Assembly: GCF_013201545.1 (NCBI RefSeq)
Contig: NZ_CP053746.1
Span: forward strand, 4,726,501 to 4,790,500
Source of the DNA: Pseudomonas graminis
GTDB lineage: Bacteria; Pseudomonadota; Gammaproteobacteria; Pseudomonadales; Pseudomonadaceae
DNA length: 64,000 nt
Direction: 5' to 3'
The notes beneath the pieces were generated by a model, which saw nothing but the letters and a program-made list of their open reading frames with translations, had not been told where the DNA came from and made no database searches. Position 1 is the first letter of the stretch. Each line of letters starts with the position of its first letter. A program made the position numbers and the translations under genes. Positions 36,357 through 45,398 of this stretch are shown in pieces.

Positions 36357-37378
36357 TGTTCGAGTTTTCCCCGCAAAACCAGCGCCGCCTGGCCAATTTC
36401 AAGGCCAACCGGCGAGGCTGGTGGTCGCTGTGGCTGTTCGTGGCGCTGTTGGTCATCTGCCTGTGTGGCGAACTGATCGCCAACGACAAGCCGTTGATCG
36501 TCCGCTATCAGGGCGAGCTGTACTTCCCGGCCGTGCATCAATACCTGGAAACCGACTTCGGCGGCGAGCTGCCTTTCGAGCCGGACTATTCCAGCGACTA
36601 CGTGCGCAAACTGATCGCCGACAAGGGCGGCTGGATGCTCTTCGCGCCCATCCCGTTCAGCTACGACACGGTCAATTACGAACTCCGCGAGCCTTCGCCC
36701 AGCCCGCCCAGCGCGCGCAACTGGCTGGGCACCGACGACCAGGCCCGGGACGTGATGGCGCGGGTGCTGTTCGGCACCCGCGTGTCGATCCTCTTTGCCT
36801 TGGCGCTGACCGCCATCAGCACGGTCATCGGCGTGTTCGCCGGGGCGTTTCAGGGCTATTACGGCGGGCTGGCGGATTTGATTGGCCAGCGCCTGCAGGA
36901 AGTCTGGTCCGGGCTGCCGGTGCTGTACTTGCTGATCATTCTGTCGGGCTTTGTCGAGCCGGACTTCTGGTGGCTGCTGGGGATCATGTCGCTGTTTTCC
37001 TGGCTGGCGCTGGTGGACGTAGTGCGCGCCGAGTTCCTGCGCGGGCGCAATCTGGAGTACGTCAAAGCCGCCCGCGCCCTGGGACTGAGCGACGGCGCGC
37101 TGATGTGGCGGCACATTCTGCCCAATGCCATGACCAGCACCCTCACCTACCTGCCATTCATTGTCACCGGCGCCATCGCCACACTGACCGCGCTGGATTT
37201 CCTCGGCTTCGGCATGCCCGCCGAAAGCGCGTCCCTGGGCGAACTGATCGGCCAGGCCAAACGCAACTTGCAGGCGCCGTGGCTGGGCGTCACGGCGTTC
37301 TGTGCCCTGGCGCTGATCCTCACGCTACTGGTGTTCATCGGCGAAGCCTGCCGTGACGCTTTCGATCCCCGAACTTGA
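36356..37378 (+). CDS. yejE: ABC transporter permease (YejE-like)
   Basis: A 340-residue inner-membrane permease of the DppC/OppC class and the partner of YejB. After an N-terminal helix (RGWWSLWLFVALLVICLCGE) comes a long periplasmic segment characteristic of YejE (ELYFPAVHQYLETDFGGELPFEPDY), then five more helices with the EAA loop EYVKAARALGLSDGALMWRHILPNA. The start at 36356 overlaps the yejB stop by one base. A longer same-frame reading from 35564 is antisense-like noise over yejB and is rejected. Confidence 0.9.
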   Translation: MFEFSPQNQRRLANFKANRRGWWSLWLFVALLVICLCGELIANDKPLIVRYQGELYFPAVHQYLETDFGGELPFEPDYSSDYVRKLIADKGGWMLFAPIPFSYDTVNYELREPSPSPPSARNWLGTDDQARDVMARVLFGTRVSILFALALTAISTVIGVFAGAFQGYYGGLADLIGQRLQEVWSGLPVLYLLIILSGFVEPDFWWLLGIMSLFSWLALVDVVRAEFLRGRNLEYVKAARALGLSDGALMWRHILPNAMTSTLTYLPFIVTGAIATLTALDFLGFGMPAESASLGELIGQAKRNLQAPWLGVTAFCALALILTLLVFIGEACRDAFDPRT

Positions 37379-37386
37379 GCGCTGCC

Positions 37387-38979
37387 ATGACTGACCCTCT
37401 GATCCAGATCCGCAACCTGCGCGTGGCCTTCAACGGCGCCGAAGTCGTGCACGGCATCGACCTCGACATCCAGCCCGGCGAATGCCTGGCACTGGTCGGC
37501 GAGTCCGGGTCGGGCAAATCGGTGACGGCGCATTCGATCCTGCGCCTGTTGCCGGCCAAGTCTGTGAGCACCCAAGGCAGCATTCGCTACAAGGGCGTCG
37601 ATCTGCTTAAAGCCAGCGACAAAGAACTGCGGGGGCTACGCGGCAACCGCATCGCGATGATCTTCCAGGAGCCGATGACCTCGCTGAACCCGCTGCACAG
37701 CGTGGAGAAACAGATCGGCGAAATCCTCGCCCTGCACAAGGGCCTCAAGGGCAATGCCGCCCGCGAGCGCACCCTGGAATTGCTCGGTCTGGTGGGCATT
37801 CAAAACCCGCCGCAGCGGCTTAAGGCCCTGCCCCATCAACTGTCCGGCGGCCAGCGCCAGCGGGTGATGATCGCCATGGCCCTGGCCAACGAACCCGAGC
37901 TGCTGATCGCCGACGAGCCCACGACTGCGCTGGACGTCACGGTGCAGTTGAAGATTCTGGAGCTGCTCAAATCCCTGCAACAACGGCTGGGTATGTCACT
38001 ACTGCTGATCAGCCATGACCTTAATCTGGTCAGGCGCGTCGCCCAGCGGGTCTGCGTGATGCGCGCCGGCGAAATCGTCGAGCAGGCTGAGTGCCAGACG
38101 CTGTTCGCCGATCCGCAACACCCCTACAGCCGCCTGCTGATCAACGCCGAACCGGACGGCGAACCGGTGCCCGGCGAGCACACCCAGACGCTGCTGTCGG
38201 TGAACGCGTTGAAGGTCTGGTTTCCATTGCCCAAACCGTTGTTGCGGCGCGAGCCGCAGTACATCAAGGCGGTGGATGGGGTGAGTTTCGAGCTGTTGAA
38301 GGGCCAGACCCTGGGCATTGTCGGCGAGTCCGGGTCGGGCAAATCGACCCTGGGCCAGGCGATCCTGCGGCTGATCGATTCCGAAGGCAGCATCCGCTTC
38401 GGCAACAAGGAGCTGAACCTGCGCAGCCAGCAACTGATGCGGCCCTTGCGCAAGCGCATTCAGGTGGTGTTTCAGGACCCGTTCGGCAGCCTGAGTCCGC
38501 GCATGACGGTGCAGCAGATCATCGCCGAAGGGCTGCTGACCCACAGCATCGGCACCCCGGCCCAGCGTGAAGAGACAGTGATTCGCGTGCTCGGCGAAGT
38601 CGGTCTCGACCCGGGCAGCCGCCATCGTTACCCCCACGAATTCTCCGGCGGTCAGCGCCAGCGCGTGGCCATTGCCCGGGCGCTGGTGCTGGAACCGGAG
38701 CTGATCCTCCTCGACGAGCCCACTTCTGCGCTGGACCGCACGGTGCAAAAGCAGATCATCGCGCTGCTGCGGGATCTGCAGATTCGCCACGGCCTCAGTT
38801 ATCTGTTCATCAGCCACGACCTGGCCGTGGTTCACGCCCTGGCCCACGACGTGCTGGTGATCAAAGACGGCAAGGTGGTCGAGCAAGGCGCGGCGCGGGA
38901 GATCTTCGGCAACCCGCGCCAGCCCTACACCCAGGAACTGTTGCGCGCCTCCGGGCTGGATTTCGGCGGACGGGCGTGA
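37387..38979 (+). CDS. yejF: ABC transporter ATP-binding protein with two ATPase domains (YejF-like)
   Basis: A 530-residue fused ATPase (E. coli YejF has 529) that powers the YejB-YejE channel. Each half has a full set of motifs: Walker A GESGSGKS (about 38-45 and 313-320), the signature LSGGQRQR or FSGGQRQR, and Walker B LLIADEP or LILLDEP, plus C-terminal oligopeptide-transporter extensions. ATG 37387 is chosen; a TTG at 37375 overlapping the yejE stop (TTGA) would add four residues and is possible, since neither has a strong ribosome-binding site. Confidence 0.9.
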   Translation: MTDPLIQIRNLRVAFNGAEVVHGIDLDIQPGECLALVGESGSGKSVTAHSILRLLPAKSVSTQGSIRYKGVDLLKASDKELRGLRGNRIAMIFQEPMTSLNPLHSVEKQIGEILALHKGLKGNAARERTLELLGLVGIQNPPQRLKALPHQLSGGQRQRVMIAMALANEPELLIADEPTTALDVTVQLKILELLKSLQQRLGMSLLLISHDLNLVRRVAQRVCVMRAGEIVEQAECQTLFADPQHPYSRLLINAEPDGEPVPGEHTQTLLSVNALKVWFPLPKPLLRREPQYIKAVDGVSFELLKGQTLGIVGESGSGKSTLGQAILRLIDSEGSIRFGNKELNLRSQQLMRPLRKRIQVVFQDPFGSLSPRMTVQQIIAEGLLTHSIGTPAQREETVIRVLGEVGLDPGSRHRYPHEFSGGQRQRVAIARALVLEPELILLDEPTSALDRTVQKQIIALLRDLQIRHGLSYLFISHDLAVVHALAHDVLVIKDGKVVEQGAAREIFGNPRQPYTQELLRASGLDFGGRA

Positions 38980-38980
38980 G

Positions 38981-39009
38981 CCGACACACTTTGCGACACC
39001 TACTATAAT
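38981..39009 (+). promoter_or_regulatory. Sigma-70-like promoter for the permease gene
   Basis: CCGACA (38981-38986), a 17-base spacer and a perfect TATAAT (39004-39009) lie 55 bases before the permease start, suggesting that it is transcribed separately from yejABEF. Confidence 0.6.
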
Positions 39010-39063
39010 GCCCGGCCACGGCGTATCATCCCGCCCCCTCGATTTCCTGCTCTGGTGCCTGTC

Positions 39064-40119
39064 ATGACTGCCCTCCCGCTCACTTCCGAACGCCGCGGCT
39101 GGTCGTTCTGGTGGAAACCCCTGGCCTTCCTGCTGGTGGCCGCCATCGGCTTGTACTACGTCAAGTGGTCGCCGTATTACCTGAAGTCCTTCATCGCCGC
39201 CGACACCCACACCATCGGCGGCTCGATCATCAACGACAACCCGGCCACGCCGTGGGCCGCCGCGCTGGCCTACGCCCAGGTCTATTTTCTGGCCATCTGG
39301 AAGGCCGCCGTGCTGGCAGTCATCCTCGGCTCGCTGCTGCAGGTGCTGATCCCCCGGGACTGGCTGCTGAAAATGTTCGGCCGCGCCGGGCTGGGTTCGA
39401 CGATTCGCGGCGGCCTGTTCGCCCTGCCGGGCATGATGTGCAGCTGCTGCGCAGCGCCCGTGGCTGCGGGCTTGCGCAAGCAGAACGTCTCGGTGGGCGC
39501 GGCATTGGCCTTCTGGATCGCCAACCCGGTACTCAATCCGGCCACGCTGGTGTTCATGGGCTTCGTGCTGGGCTGGGGTTTTACGGCCCTGCGACTGGTG
39601 GCGGGCCTGGTGCTGGTGATCGGTGTTTCCCTGATTGCGCAACGCATTTCTCGCCCGGAAGTGGTGCCAGAGCAGGCGCTGGAGGCCGTGGCCAATGCCG
39701 AAATGCCGGACGAAGGCAGCCTGCTGGTGCGTTGGGGCAAGACGATTTGGCAGTTGTTCTGGACCACCATCCCGATTTACGTCATTGCCGTGCTGATTCT
39801 GGGCGCCGCGCGGGTCTGGCTATTCCCTCACGTGGACGGCGCGATGGGCAACAGCCTGTTGTGGCTGGTGCCGCTGGCGATCGTCGGCACGCTGTTTGTG
39901 ATCCCGACGGCGGCGGAAATTCCGATCGTGCAAACGCTGCTGGCTTTGGGGCTGGGCACTGCGCCGGCGGTGGCGTTGCTGATGACGCTGCCGAGCGTGA
40001 GCCTGCCGTCGCTGCTGATGCTGCGTAAATCCTTCGACGCCAAGGTGCTGGTGGTCGTTGGGGTGTTGACCATGCTGGTCGGCGTGGTAAGTGGGTTGGT
40101 AGGCGCCGCTTTGTTGTAA
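39064..40119 (+). CDS. YraQ/ArsP-type (DUF318) permease
   Basis: A 351-residue membrane protein with about eight helices, of the predicted permease family that includes ArsP and SO_0444-type proteins. The diagnostic stretch is GMMCSCCAAPVAAGLRKQNVS (about 122-142) with the paired cysteines, followed by FWIANPVLNPATLVFMGF, and the second-half repeat IPTAAEIPIVQTLLALGLGTAPA. Relatives export organoarsenicals or metal-linked substrates; the substrate here is unknown. ATG 39064 is used; a GTG at 39055 is an alternative. No metal regulator is adjacent. Confidence 0.8.
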   Translation: MTALPLTSERRGWSFWWKPLAFLLVAAIGLYYVKWSPYYLKSFIAADTHTIGGSIINDNPATPWAAALAYAQVYFLAIWKAAVLAVILGSLLQVLIPRDWLLKMFGRAGLGSTIRGGLFALPGMMCSCCAAPVAAGLRKQNVSVGAALAFWIANPVLNPATLVFMGFVLGWGFTALRLVAGLVLVIGVSLIAQRISRPEVVPEQALEAVANAEMPDEGSLLVRWGKTIWQLFWTTIPIYVIAVLILGAARVWLFPHVDGAMGNSLLWLVPLAIVGTLFVIPTAAEIPIVQTLLALGLGTAPAVALLMTLPSVSLPSLLMLRKSFDAKVLVVVGVLTMLVGVVSGLVGAALL

Positions 40120-40136
40120 GGCTGAGATCAAGATCA

Positions 40137-40450
40137 CAAGCGTCTGCCTGGGGGCAGACTGTTTCGCCTTCGGCGACTTACTTTTGAAAAGTCGAAAGTC
40201 GCACCATCCAAAAGTAAGCAAAAGTGCCTGCTCTCGGTTGGGCCCTTCCTTCGTCAGGGTTCCCTCACTCCGGTCTCGCTCCGTGGGCCCGCTGCCATCC
40301 GCCATCCATGGCGGGGGGCAGCTCTCGCCGCATCCATGCGGCTCGGCCCACTCCGCGAAACCTGCGTTCAGCCTGCACCAAAGTCGCGATGGGAGTCGTC
40401 TGGGCTAGCTGTGTATGAAGATCAAGATCAATAGCAGATCAAGATCAACG
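40137..40450. repeat. Long interspersed repeat, copy 2
   Basis: Same element and orientation as copy 1: GTCTGCC-TGGG-GGCAGAC hairpin, TTTCGCC-TTC-GGCGA, an AAAGTAAGC block, GGGCCCG, CCGCATCCATGCGG, AAGTCGCGAT, then GATCAAGATC units. With copy 3 in opposite orientation it brackets a 500-base repeat island. Confidence 0.8.
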
Positions 40451-40912
40451 GCTTCCCGGCTAAAGCCGGTCCTACAGTCGGCGCCCATCCCGCTGGATGC
40501 ATGCGATTTCTTAGCAGGACCGGCTTTAGCCGGGAAGAGGCCAGCCCAGACACCAACAATTTTGCTGATAACACCCCTACCTGTGGAAGCGAGCTTGCTC
40601 GCGAATGCTTTACCTCAGAGATCAGATATCCGCTGGATGTACTGACCCTTTCGTGAGCAAGCTCATTCCCACAAGTCCGTCGCCCCTGACCTGCAGCTGC
40701 GGCTTCCCGGCCGAAGCCAGTCCTACAGGCGTACGCGGTCTATTAGTGGGACCGGCTTTAGCCGGGAAGAGGCCAGCCCATACACCAACAATTTTGCTGA
40801 TAACACCCCTACCTGTGGAAGCGAGCTTGCTCGCGAATGCTTTACCTCAGAGATCAGATATCCGCTGGATGTACTGACCCTTTCGTGAGCAAACTCACTC
40901 CCACAAGTCCGT
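40448..40912. repeat. 170-bp direct duplication built of mixed REPs
   Basis: Two nearly identical 170-base blocks (40511-40680 and 40743-40912, period 232) each contain one CCGGCTTTAGCCGG REP and two GCGAGCAAGCTC-type REPs. Further REPs sit at about 40448-40470 and 40705-40728. Only a few differences separate the copies, indicating a recent duplication. No gene was seen here. Confidence 0.85.
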
Positions 40913-40925
40913 TCCCCGTGACGTG

Positions 40926-40980
40926 CCTTTGATCTGCTTTTGATCTGCTTTTGATCTGCTTTTGATCTGCTTTTGATCTT
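40926..40980. repeat. 11-bp tandem repeat GATCTGCTTTT
   Basis: Four full copies start at 40931, 40942, 40953 and 40964, with partial units on each side. It forms the outer tail of long-repeat copy 3; other copies of that element carry one or two such units. It is too short and without spacers, so not a CRISPR. Confidence 0.85.
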
Positions 40981-40984
40981 CATG

Positions 40985-41285
40985 CGCAAAAAGCCCAGTC
41001 ACCGCCAATCGCGACTTGGGTGCAGGCTGAACGCAGGTCTCGCGCAGTGGGCCGAGCCGCAGGGATGCGGCGAGAGCGCCGTCAGGACATGGATGTTCGT
41101 TCGGCGCGGGCCCACGGAGCGAGACCGGAGTGAGGGTACTCCGACGCAGGAGGAGCCAAGCCAGGAGCAGGCACTTTTGCTTACTTTTGGTGCTTTTCAA
41201 AAGTAAGTCGCCGAAGGCGAAATAGTCTGCCCCCAGGCAGACGCTCTTGATCTTGAGGATCTTGATCTTGATCTTGATCTGGTTT
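40985..41285. repeat. Long interspersed repeat, copy 3 (inverted)
   Basis: Opposite in orientation to copy 2, about 600 bases away. It contains AATCGCGACTTGGGTGCAGG, CCGCAGGGATGCGG, GGACATGGATGTTC, a TTACTTTTGG/AAAAGTAAG hairpin and GTCTGCC/GGCAGAC, ending in GATCTT units (41244-41280). It abuts the GNAT gene. Confidence 0.8.
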
Positions 41286-41298
41286 CAGCTGCAACGCC

Positions 41299-41832
41299 TT
41301 AATAGCCCGCCAAACCCCCTCTCAAATCGCACCACATATGCACCTTTGAAACATACCCCTCGCCCACCGCCACCGCATACGGCTCCACACCGAACACCTC
41401 AAACCCCATCCGCTCATAAAGGCCCTGGGCGCTGCGATTGCCCTGCGTAACCGTCAACTGAACAAGCAACAGCTGCGACTGGCCCCGTGCATGATCAAGA
41501 ACGCCTGCAACCAAATCCCGCCCGAGACCCTTGCCGCGATGGGCGTGCGGAACGTACATCCCGAACAGCGTGGATTTATGACGGGCCTTCTTTCTGCTTT
41601 CAACAGAAAGACCGGCAACCCCCAACAGATGGCCCCCATCAACAGCGCCAAACACCACATCCGCCACCTCAGAGCCCACTCCCAGCCGCTTCTCCCACCA
41701 GCCGATCGGCAACGCTTCGCGCTCGCTGACATCGGAGGTAAACGCGTCCGGGTGCAGACGGTAAGCGTCGAGCATCAGTGCTCGATAAGCCGCCGCATAT
41801 TCAGGGGTCAGTCGCTTGATCGTCGTGGTCAT
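41299..41832 (-). CDS. GNAT-family N-acetyltransferase
   Basis: A 177-residue acetyltransferase of the GNAT fold. The acetyl-CoA loop is HRGKGLGRDLV (R/Q-x2-G-x-G/A pattern), followed by LVQLTVTQGNRSAQGLYERMGFEVFG, the conserved beta4-alpha4 region. The substrate cannot be predicted. It lies 7 bases downstream of the xylulokinase gene and on the same strand, so it may be the last gene of the sugar operon, though a sugar-related role is not implied. It ends directly at the repeat island. Confidence 0.85.
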   Translation of the reverse strand: MTTTIKRLTPEYAAAYRALMLDAYRLHPDAFTSDVSEREALPIGWWEKRLGVGSEVADVVFGAVDGGHLLGVAGLSVESRKKARHKSTLFGMYVPHAHRGKGLGRDLVAGVLDHARGQSQLLLVQLTVTQGNRSAQGLYERMGFEVFGVEPYAVAVGEGYVSKVHMWCDLRGGLAGY

Positions 41833-41839
41833 CTCGGTT

Positions 41840-43324
41840 TCACTCCCGTAATCCCTTCGCTGCCGTCAATAACCCGCGAAACCTCTGATAACGCACCTGC
41901 AGCGCACCCTGCACCTCCGGCATCGGCTGATAGCGCGCCTTCACCGGCATTCCCCGTTTCAACAGCTCAGCCCCTTCCCCGATCGACAAAAACCCAAGCT
42001 TTGCCGCGCCGATGCACGCGCTGAGTTCACTGCCGTGCAGGGTGTACACCTCGCGATCCAGAATATTGGCCAGCAACTGCGCCCAGTATTCGCTGCGAGC
42101 GCCGCCGCCCACCAGGGCGCAGGCGTTGACCGTAGCGCCGGCCGACAGCGTAGCGTTCATCGCGTCCAGCAGCCCGAAACCGACGCCTTCAAGCACCGCG
42201 TAACCCAACATTGCGGGCGTGCTGTCATGGCCCAGGCTCATGAACCCACCGCGCAACAGCGGGTCGTTGTGGGGCGTGCGCTCACCGGCGAGGTACGGCA
42301 GAAACAGCGGATTTGAAATCGCCACCGGCTGATCGACCGGCAACGCAGCGTGAACCTGATCGAGCAAGGCTTGCTCACTGGTCTGACCCAACAATCGGGT
42401 AACCCAGCGCAGGCAACTCGCTCCGGCCAGCATCGCCCCCATCGTGTACCAGCGCTGCGGCAGTGCGTGGCAAAAGCTGTGCACGGCGCTGGCCGGATTG
42501 CCCGCCGGATGATCGGTGATTGCGACGATGGCCGCGCTGGTGCCGAGGGTGACGAACGCATCGCCGGCGTTGATCGCGCCGATGCCTACCGCGGAAACCG
42601 GGTTGTCACCCCCGCCTGCGGCCACGGGCAGACCCTGCGGCAAACCCAGTGCCTGCGCCGCGTCGGCGCCGAGCACGGCGGACAATTGATCGGCTTCCAG
42701 CAACCGGGGCATCTGCTCCAGGTTCAGCCCGGTGGCGCGGAGCATCGGCGCGTACCATTGGCGCTTCGCCACATCCAGCCACAAGGTGCCGGCGGCGTCG
42801 GACATGTCACTGACCTGCTCACCGGTCAGCAGCAAGCGCAGGTAATCCTTCGGCGACAACACGCTGGCGATGCGCGCGAACACCTGCGGTTCGTTCTGCT
42901 GCATCCACAACAGCTTCGGCGCGGTAAGCCCGGCCATGGCCAGGCTGCCGGTGACCTCGGCGTACTCCGGGAAATCTCCGTTAAGCTGCGACGCCTGCTG
43001 CACGGCGCGGGAGTCGTCCCAGAGAATCGCCGGATACAGCACCTGCTCGGCCGCATCCAGCAGAACCGCGCCGTGCATCTGCCCCGACAAACCGATGCAG
43101 CCGATCCGCGCCCATGCCTGAGGATCGCTTGTCCGCAACTGCCCGAGGGCTGACAGGCAGGCCTGCCACCAATCATCGGGGTTCTGCTCCGACCAGCCCG
43201 ACTGCCGCCGACTGACTTCCACGCGCGCACCGGCCTGGGCCAGCACCTCGCCGTCGGCATCCAGCAAAATGGCCTTGAGTTCGGACGTGCCGAGGTCGAT
43301 GCCCAGGGAAACAAGCTGATTCAT
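41840..43324 (-). CDS. xylB: Xylulokinase (FGGY carbohydrate kinase)
   Basis: A 494-residue FGGY kinase that phosphorylates D-xylulose to D-xylulose 5-phosphate for the pentose phosphate pathway. It starts LGIDLGTSELKAILLD (phosphate-binding loop), has the xylulokinase-type SGQMHGAVLLD and LWDDSRA, the catalytic aspartate in GGGDNPVSAVG, and ALVGGGARSEYWAQLLANIL near the C-terminus. ATG 43324 is the family start; the frame is open to 43504 without similarity. It is preceded by a LacI regulator and a ribose-type ABC transporter. No isomerase or polyol dehydrogenase is nearby, so the step that makes xylulose must be encoded elsewhere or xylulose is imported. Confidence 0.88.
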   Translation of the reverse strand: MNQLVSLGIDLGTSELKAILLDADGEVLAQAGARVEVSRRQSGWSEQNPDDWWQACLSALGQLRTSDPQAWARIGCIGLSGQMHGAVLLDAAEQVLYPAILWDDSRAVQQASQLNGDFPEYAEVTGSLAMAGLTAPKLLWMQQNEPQVFARIASVLSPKDYLRLLLTGEQVSDMSDAAGTLWLDVAKRQWYAPMLRATGLNLEQMPRLLEADQLSAVLGADAAQALGLPQGLPVAAGGGDNPVSAVGIGAINAGDAFVTLGTSAAIVAITDHPAGNPASAVHSFCHALPQRWYTMGAMLAGASCLRWVTRLLGQTSEQALLDQVHAALPVDQPVAISNPLFLPYLAGERTPHNDPLLRGGFMSLGHDSTPAMLGYAVLEGVGFGLLDAMNATLSAGATVNACALVGGGARSEYWAQLLANILDREVYTLHGSELSACIGAAKLGFLSIGEGAELLKRGMPVKARYQPMPEVQGALQVRYQRFRGLLTAAKGLRE

Positions 43325-43367
43325 GAAAGTCCGGTTCCTGAAATATTCGGTGCCTGGCAGCGGCCCC

Positions 43368-44366
43368 TCAAGGGCATCCACACGAATTGCGAATGCGTAG
43401 CGTCGGCGCCAGTCGCTCCGACACTCGTTGACCCTCGGGTGCATCGATGCGCTGCAGCAGCAACTGCACCGCGCGCGCGCCCAGGGCCTGTACCGGTTGG
43501 GCAATGACGCTCAAGCGTGGCAAGAAAAAATCCGCCCAGTCAAAATCATCGAAACCCACCAGCGCCATCTGCCCCGGCACCTCGATATTGGCGTCGCGCA
43601 GCGCGTGCATGGCGCCGATGGTCATCAGGTTGTTCGCCGCCAGAATCGCCGTGGGCGGCGGGTTCAGGCGCAACAGTGCTGAAGTGGCGACCCGCGCGGA
43701 TTCGCTGTTCGACTCACCGTCGATCAACAACTGCGGATCCCACGGCACATCAGCTTCAACGAGCGCCTGCCGGTAACCCTCGATGCGCTCCTCCGTCGTG
43801 CTCAGCCCACGATGGCCGGCGATCATGCCGATGCGCCGATGACCATGGCCGATCAAGTGCGTCACCAACTCAGCGGTGGACTGGCGATTCTCGACGCCGA
43901 CCTGATCGAAACCCTCGACCGCCATGCGGTCCACCAGCACGCTGGGAATGGCGTTGCTGCGCAAGTAAGTCAACGCTGCCTGCTGCGGATCGCTCGACGG
44001 CGCAAGCAGAATGCCGTCCACTCGCCGATGGTGCAGCGCCTGAACCACCTGCAGTTCCTGGGCGGGATCGTCGTGGGTGTCAACGAACAACATCATGATG
44101 CCGTGGCGCGCGCATTCCGTTTCGATGGCGTGCACCGTCTCGCTGAAATAGTGGTTCGACAGCGCCGAGATCGCCACGCCGATGGTGTGGGTGCGCGAAC
44201 GGGCCAGCGAGCGCGCCAGGGTATTGGGGATGTAGCCCAATTCCTGAACCGCTCGCTGCACCGCTTCAATCGTTTTGGCGCTGACCTTGCGCGTGCCGTT
44301 GAGCACATGCGAGACGGTCGACGTCGATACCCGCGCCCGCTTCGCCACGTCTTCCATCTTGATCAC
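43368..44366 (-). CDS. LacI-family transcriptional regulator of the sugar operon
   Basis: A 332-residue regulator with an N-terminal LacI helix-turn-helix (MEDVAKRARVSTSTVSHVLNG, hinge with RSLARSRTHTIG) and a sugar-binding core. GTG 44366 is favoured because AAGGAG lies 8 bases upstream; the ATG nine bases later is too far. It lies inside the operon between the binding protein and the kinase and probably represses the whole unit by binding the paired palindromes at 48178-48202, with the transported sugar or its phosphate as inducer. Confidence 0.9.
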   Translation of the reverse strand: MIKMEDVAKRARVSTSTVSHVLNGTRKVSAKTIEAVQRAVQELGYIPNTLARSLARSRTHTIGVAISALSNHYFSETVHAIETECARHGIMMLFVDTHDDPAQELQVVQALHHRRVDGILLAPSSDPQQAALTYLRSNAIPSVLVDRMAVEGFDQVGVENRQSTAELVTHLIGHGHRRIGMIAGHRGLSTTEERIEGYRQALVEADVPWDPQLLIDGESNSESARVATSALLRLNPPPTAILAANNLMTIGAMHALRDANIEVPGQMALVGFDDFDWADFFLPRLSVIAQPVQALGARAVQLLLQRIDAPEGQRVSERLAPTLRIRNSCGCP

Positions 44367-44392
44367 TGCGCCGACTCCTTAAAGCCTGCGTC

Positions 44393-45334
44393 TCAGTGCT
44401 TGCTGGACCAGCCGCTGTAGGCACCAACGTTGTCGCGGGTGATCAGTTTCGGCGTCAGCTGGGTGACCGGTTCAGCCGGCTTTTTGTCGTTGAGCAGGTC
44501 GTTGCCGATGACCACCGCCTGCTGCGCCATCGCCCACGGATCCTGGCTGGCCGAGGCCTGAATCGAGGTGTCGGCCTTGAGGGCCTGCTCGATGTCCGGC
44601 GCGCCGTCCACCGACGTAATGATGATGCCGCTGCGTTTCAGTTGCTTGGCGGCCAGGTCACTGCCGATCGCCTGAGGGTCGTTGATCGCGAACAGACCGT
44701 CGATTTTCGGGAAGCGAGTCAGGTAACCCTGCATCGCATTCAGGCCACCTTCGCGAGAGCCTTTGGCGTCCTGATCGTCGGAGAGAATCTTGATGTCCGG
44801 CGCAGCGGCGAAGGCCGATTTGCAACCGGCGACGCGGTCGGTCACGGCGGTGACTTGCGGGCCGTTCTGGATGATCACGTTGCCCTTGCCCGACAGCTTG
44901 TCGACGATGAACTGGCAGGCGAGTTTGCCCGCTTCGACGTTGTCGGTCTGCACGGTGGCGTCGACGCCGGCGGCGCTCACGTCCACGGCCACGACCTTGA
45001 TGCCGGCGGCCTGGGCCTTCTTGATCGCTGAAGCAATGGCTTTCGGGTCCACGGCGTTGATCAGGATCAGATCGACGCCGGACGCAATGAAGTTATCAAT
45101 CTGCGAAAACTGCTTGCTCAGGTCGTAATCGGCGGAGACGGAGGTCACTTTGACAGCGGGGTTGAGCTCCATGGCCTTGGCCTTGGCGCCGTCGGCCAGG
45201 GTGACGAAATACGGGTTGCCCAGGGAACCCAAGGTGATCCCGACGGATTTCAGCTCGCGGGCTTCGACGCCCTGAGACAGCAATGCCGCCAGGCACAGGG
45301 ACACGACAGCGGGGAATTTGCGTTTGACGTTCAT
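44393..45334 (-). CDS. Ribose-type sugar ABC transporter substrate-binding protein
   Basis: A 313-residue periplasmic binding protein of the RbsB cluster. A signal peptide (about 1-25, ending GVEA) is followed by VGITLGSLGNPYFVTLADGAKAKA and SQIDNFIASGVDLILINAVDP, the typical pentose-binding motifs. It differs from true RbsB in several pocket positions, so xylitol, xylulose or another pentose/polyol is as likely as ribose. It is third in the minus-strand operon after the ATPase and permease, 64 bases downstream of the permease stop. Confidence 0.88.
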   Translation of the reverse strand: MNVKRKFPAVVSLCLAALLSQGVEARELKSVGITLGSLGNPYFVTLADGAKAKAMELNPAVKVTSVSADYDLSKQFSQIDNFIASGVDLILINAVDPKAIASAIKKAQAAGIKVVAVDVSAAGVDATVQTDNVEAGKLACQFIVDKLSGKGNVIIQNGPQVTAVTDRVAGCKSAFAAAPDIKILSDDQDAKGSREGGLNAMQGYLTRFPKIDGLFAINDPQAIGSDLAAKQLKRSGIIITSVDGAPDIEQALKADTSIQASASQDPWAMAQQAVVIGNDLLNDKKPAEPVTQLTPKLITRDNVGAYSGWSSKH

Positions 45335-45398
45335 GGGTTCTCTCTTGTGATTATTGTCGGAGTCTTGGTTGAAACGCATGGAGCAAAACAGCGGTTGA

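Noticed and set aside
37999..39642. A 547-residue open frame on the minus strand
   Set aside because: Antisense to yejF and the permease gene, both well supported.
40926..40980. CRISPR-like short repeats
   Set aside because: The 11-bp GATCTGCTTTT units are contiguous without spacers and are the tail of an interspersed repeat; no cas genes are present.
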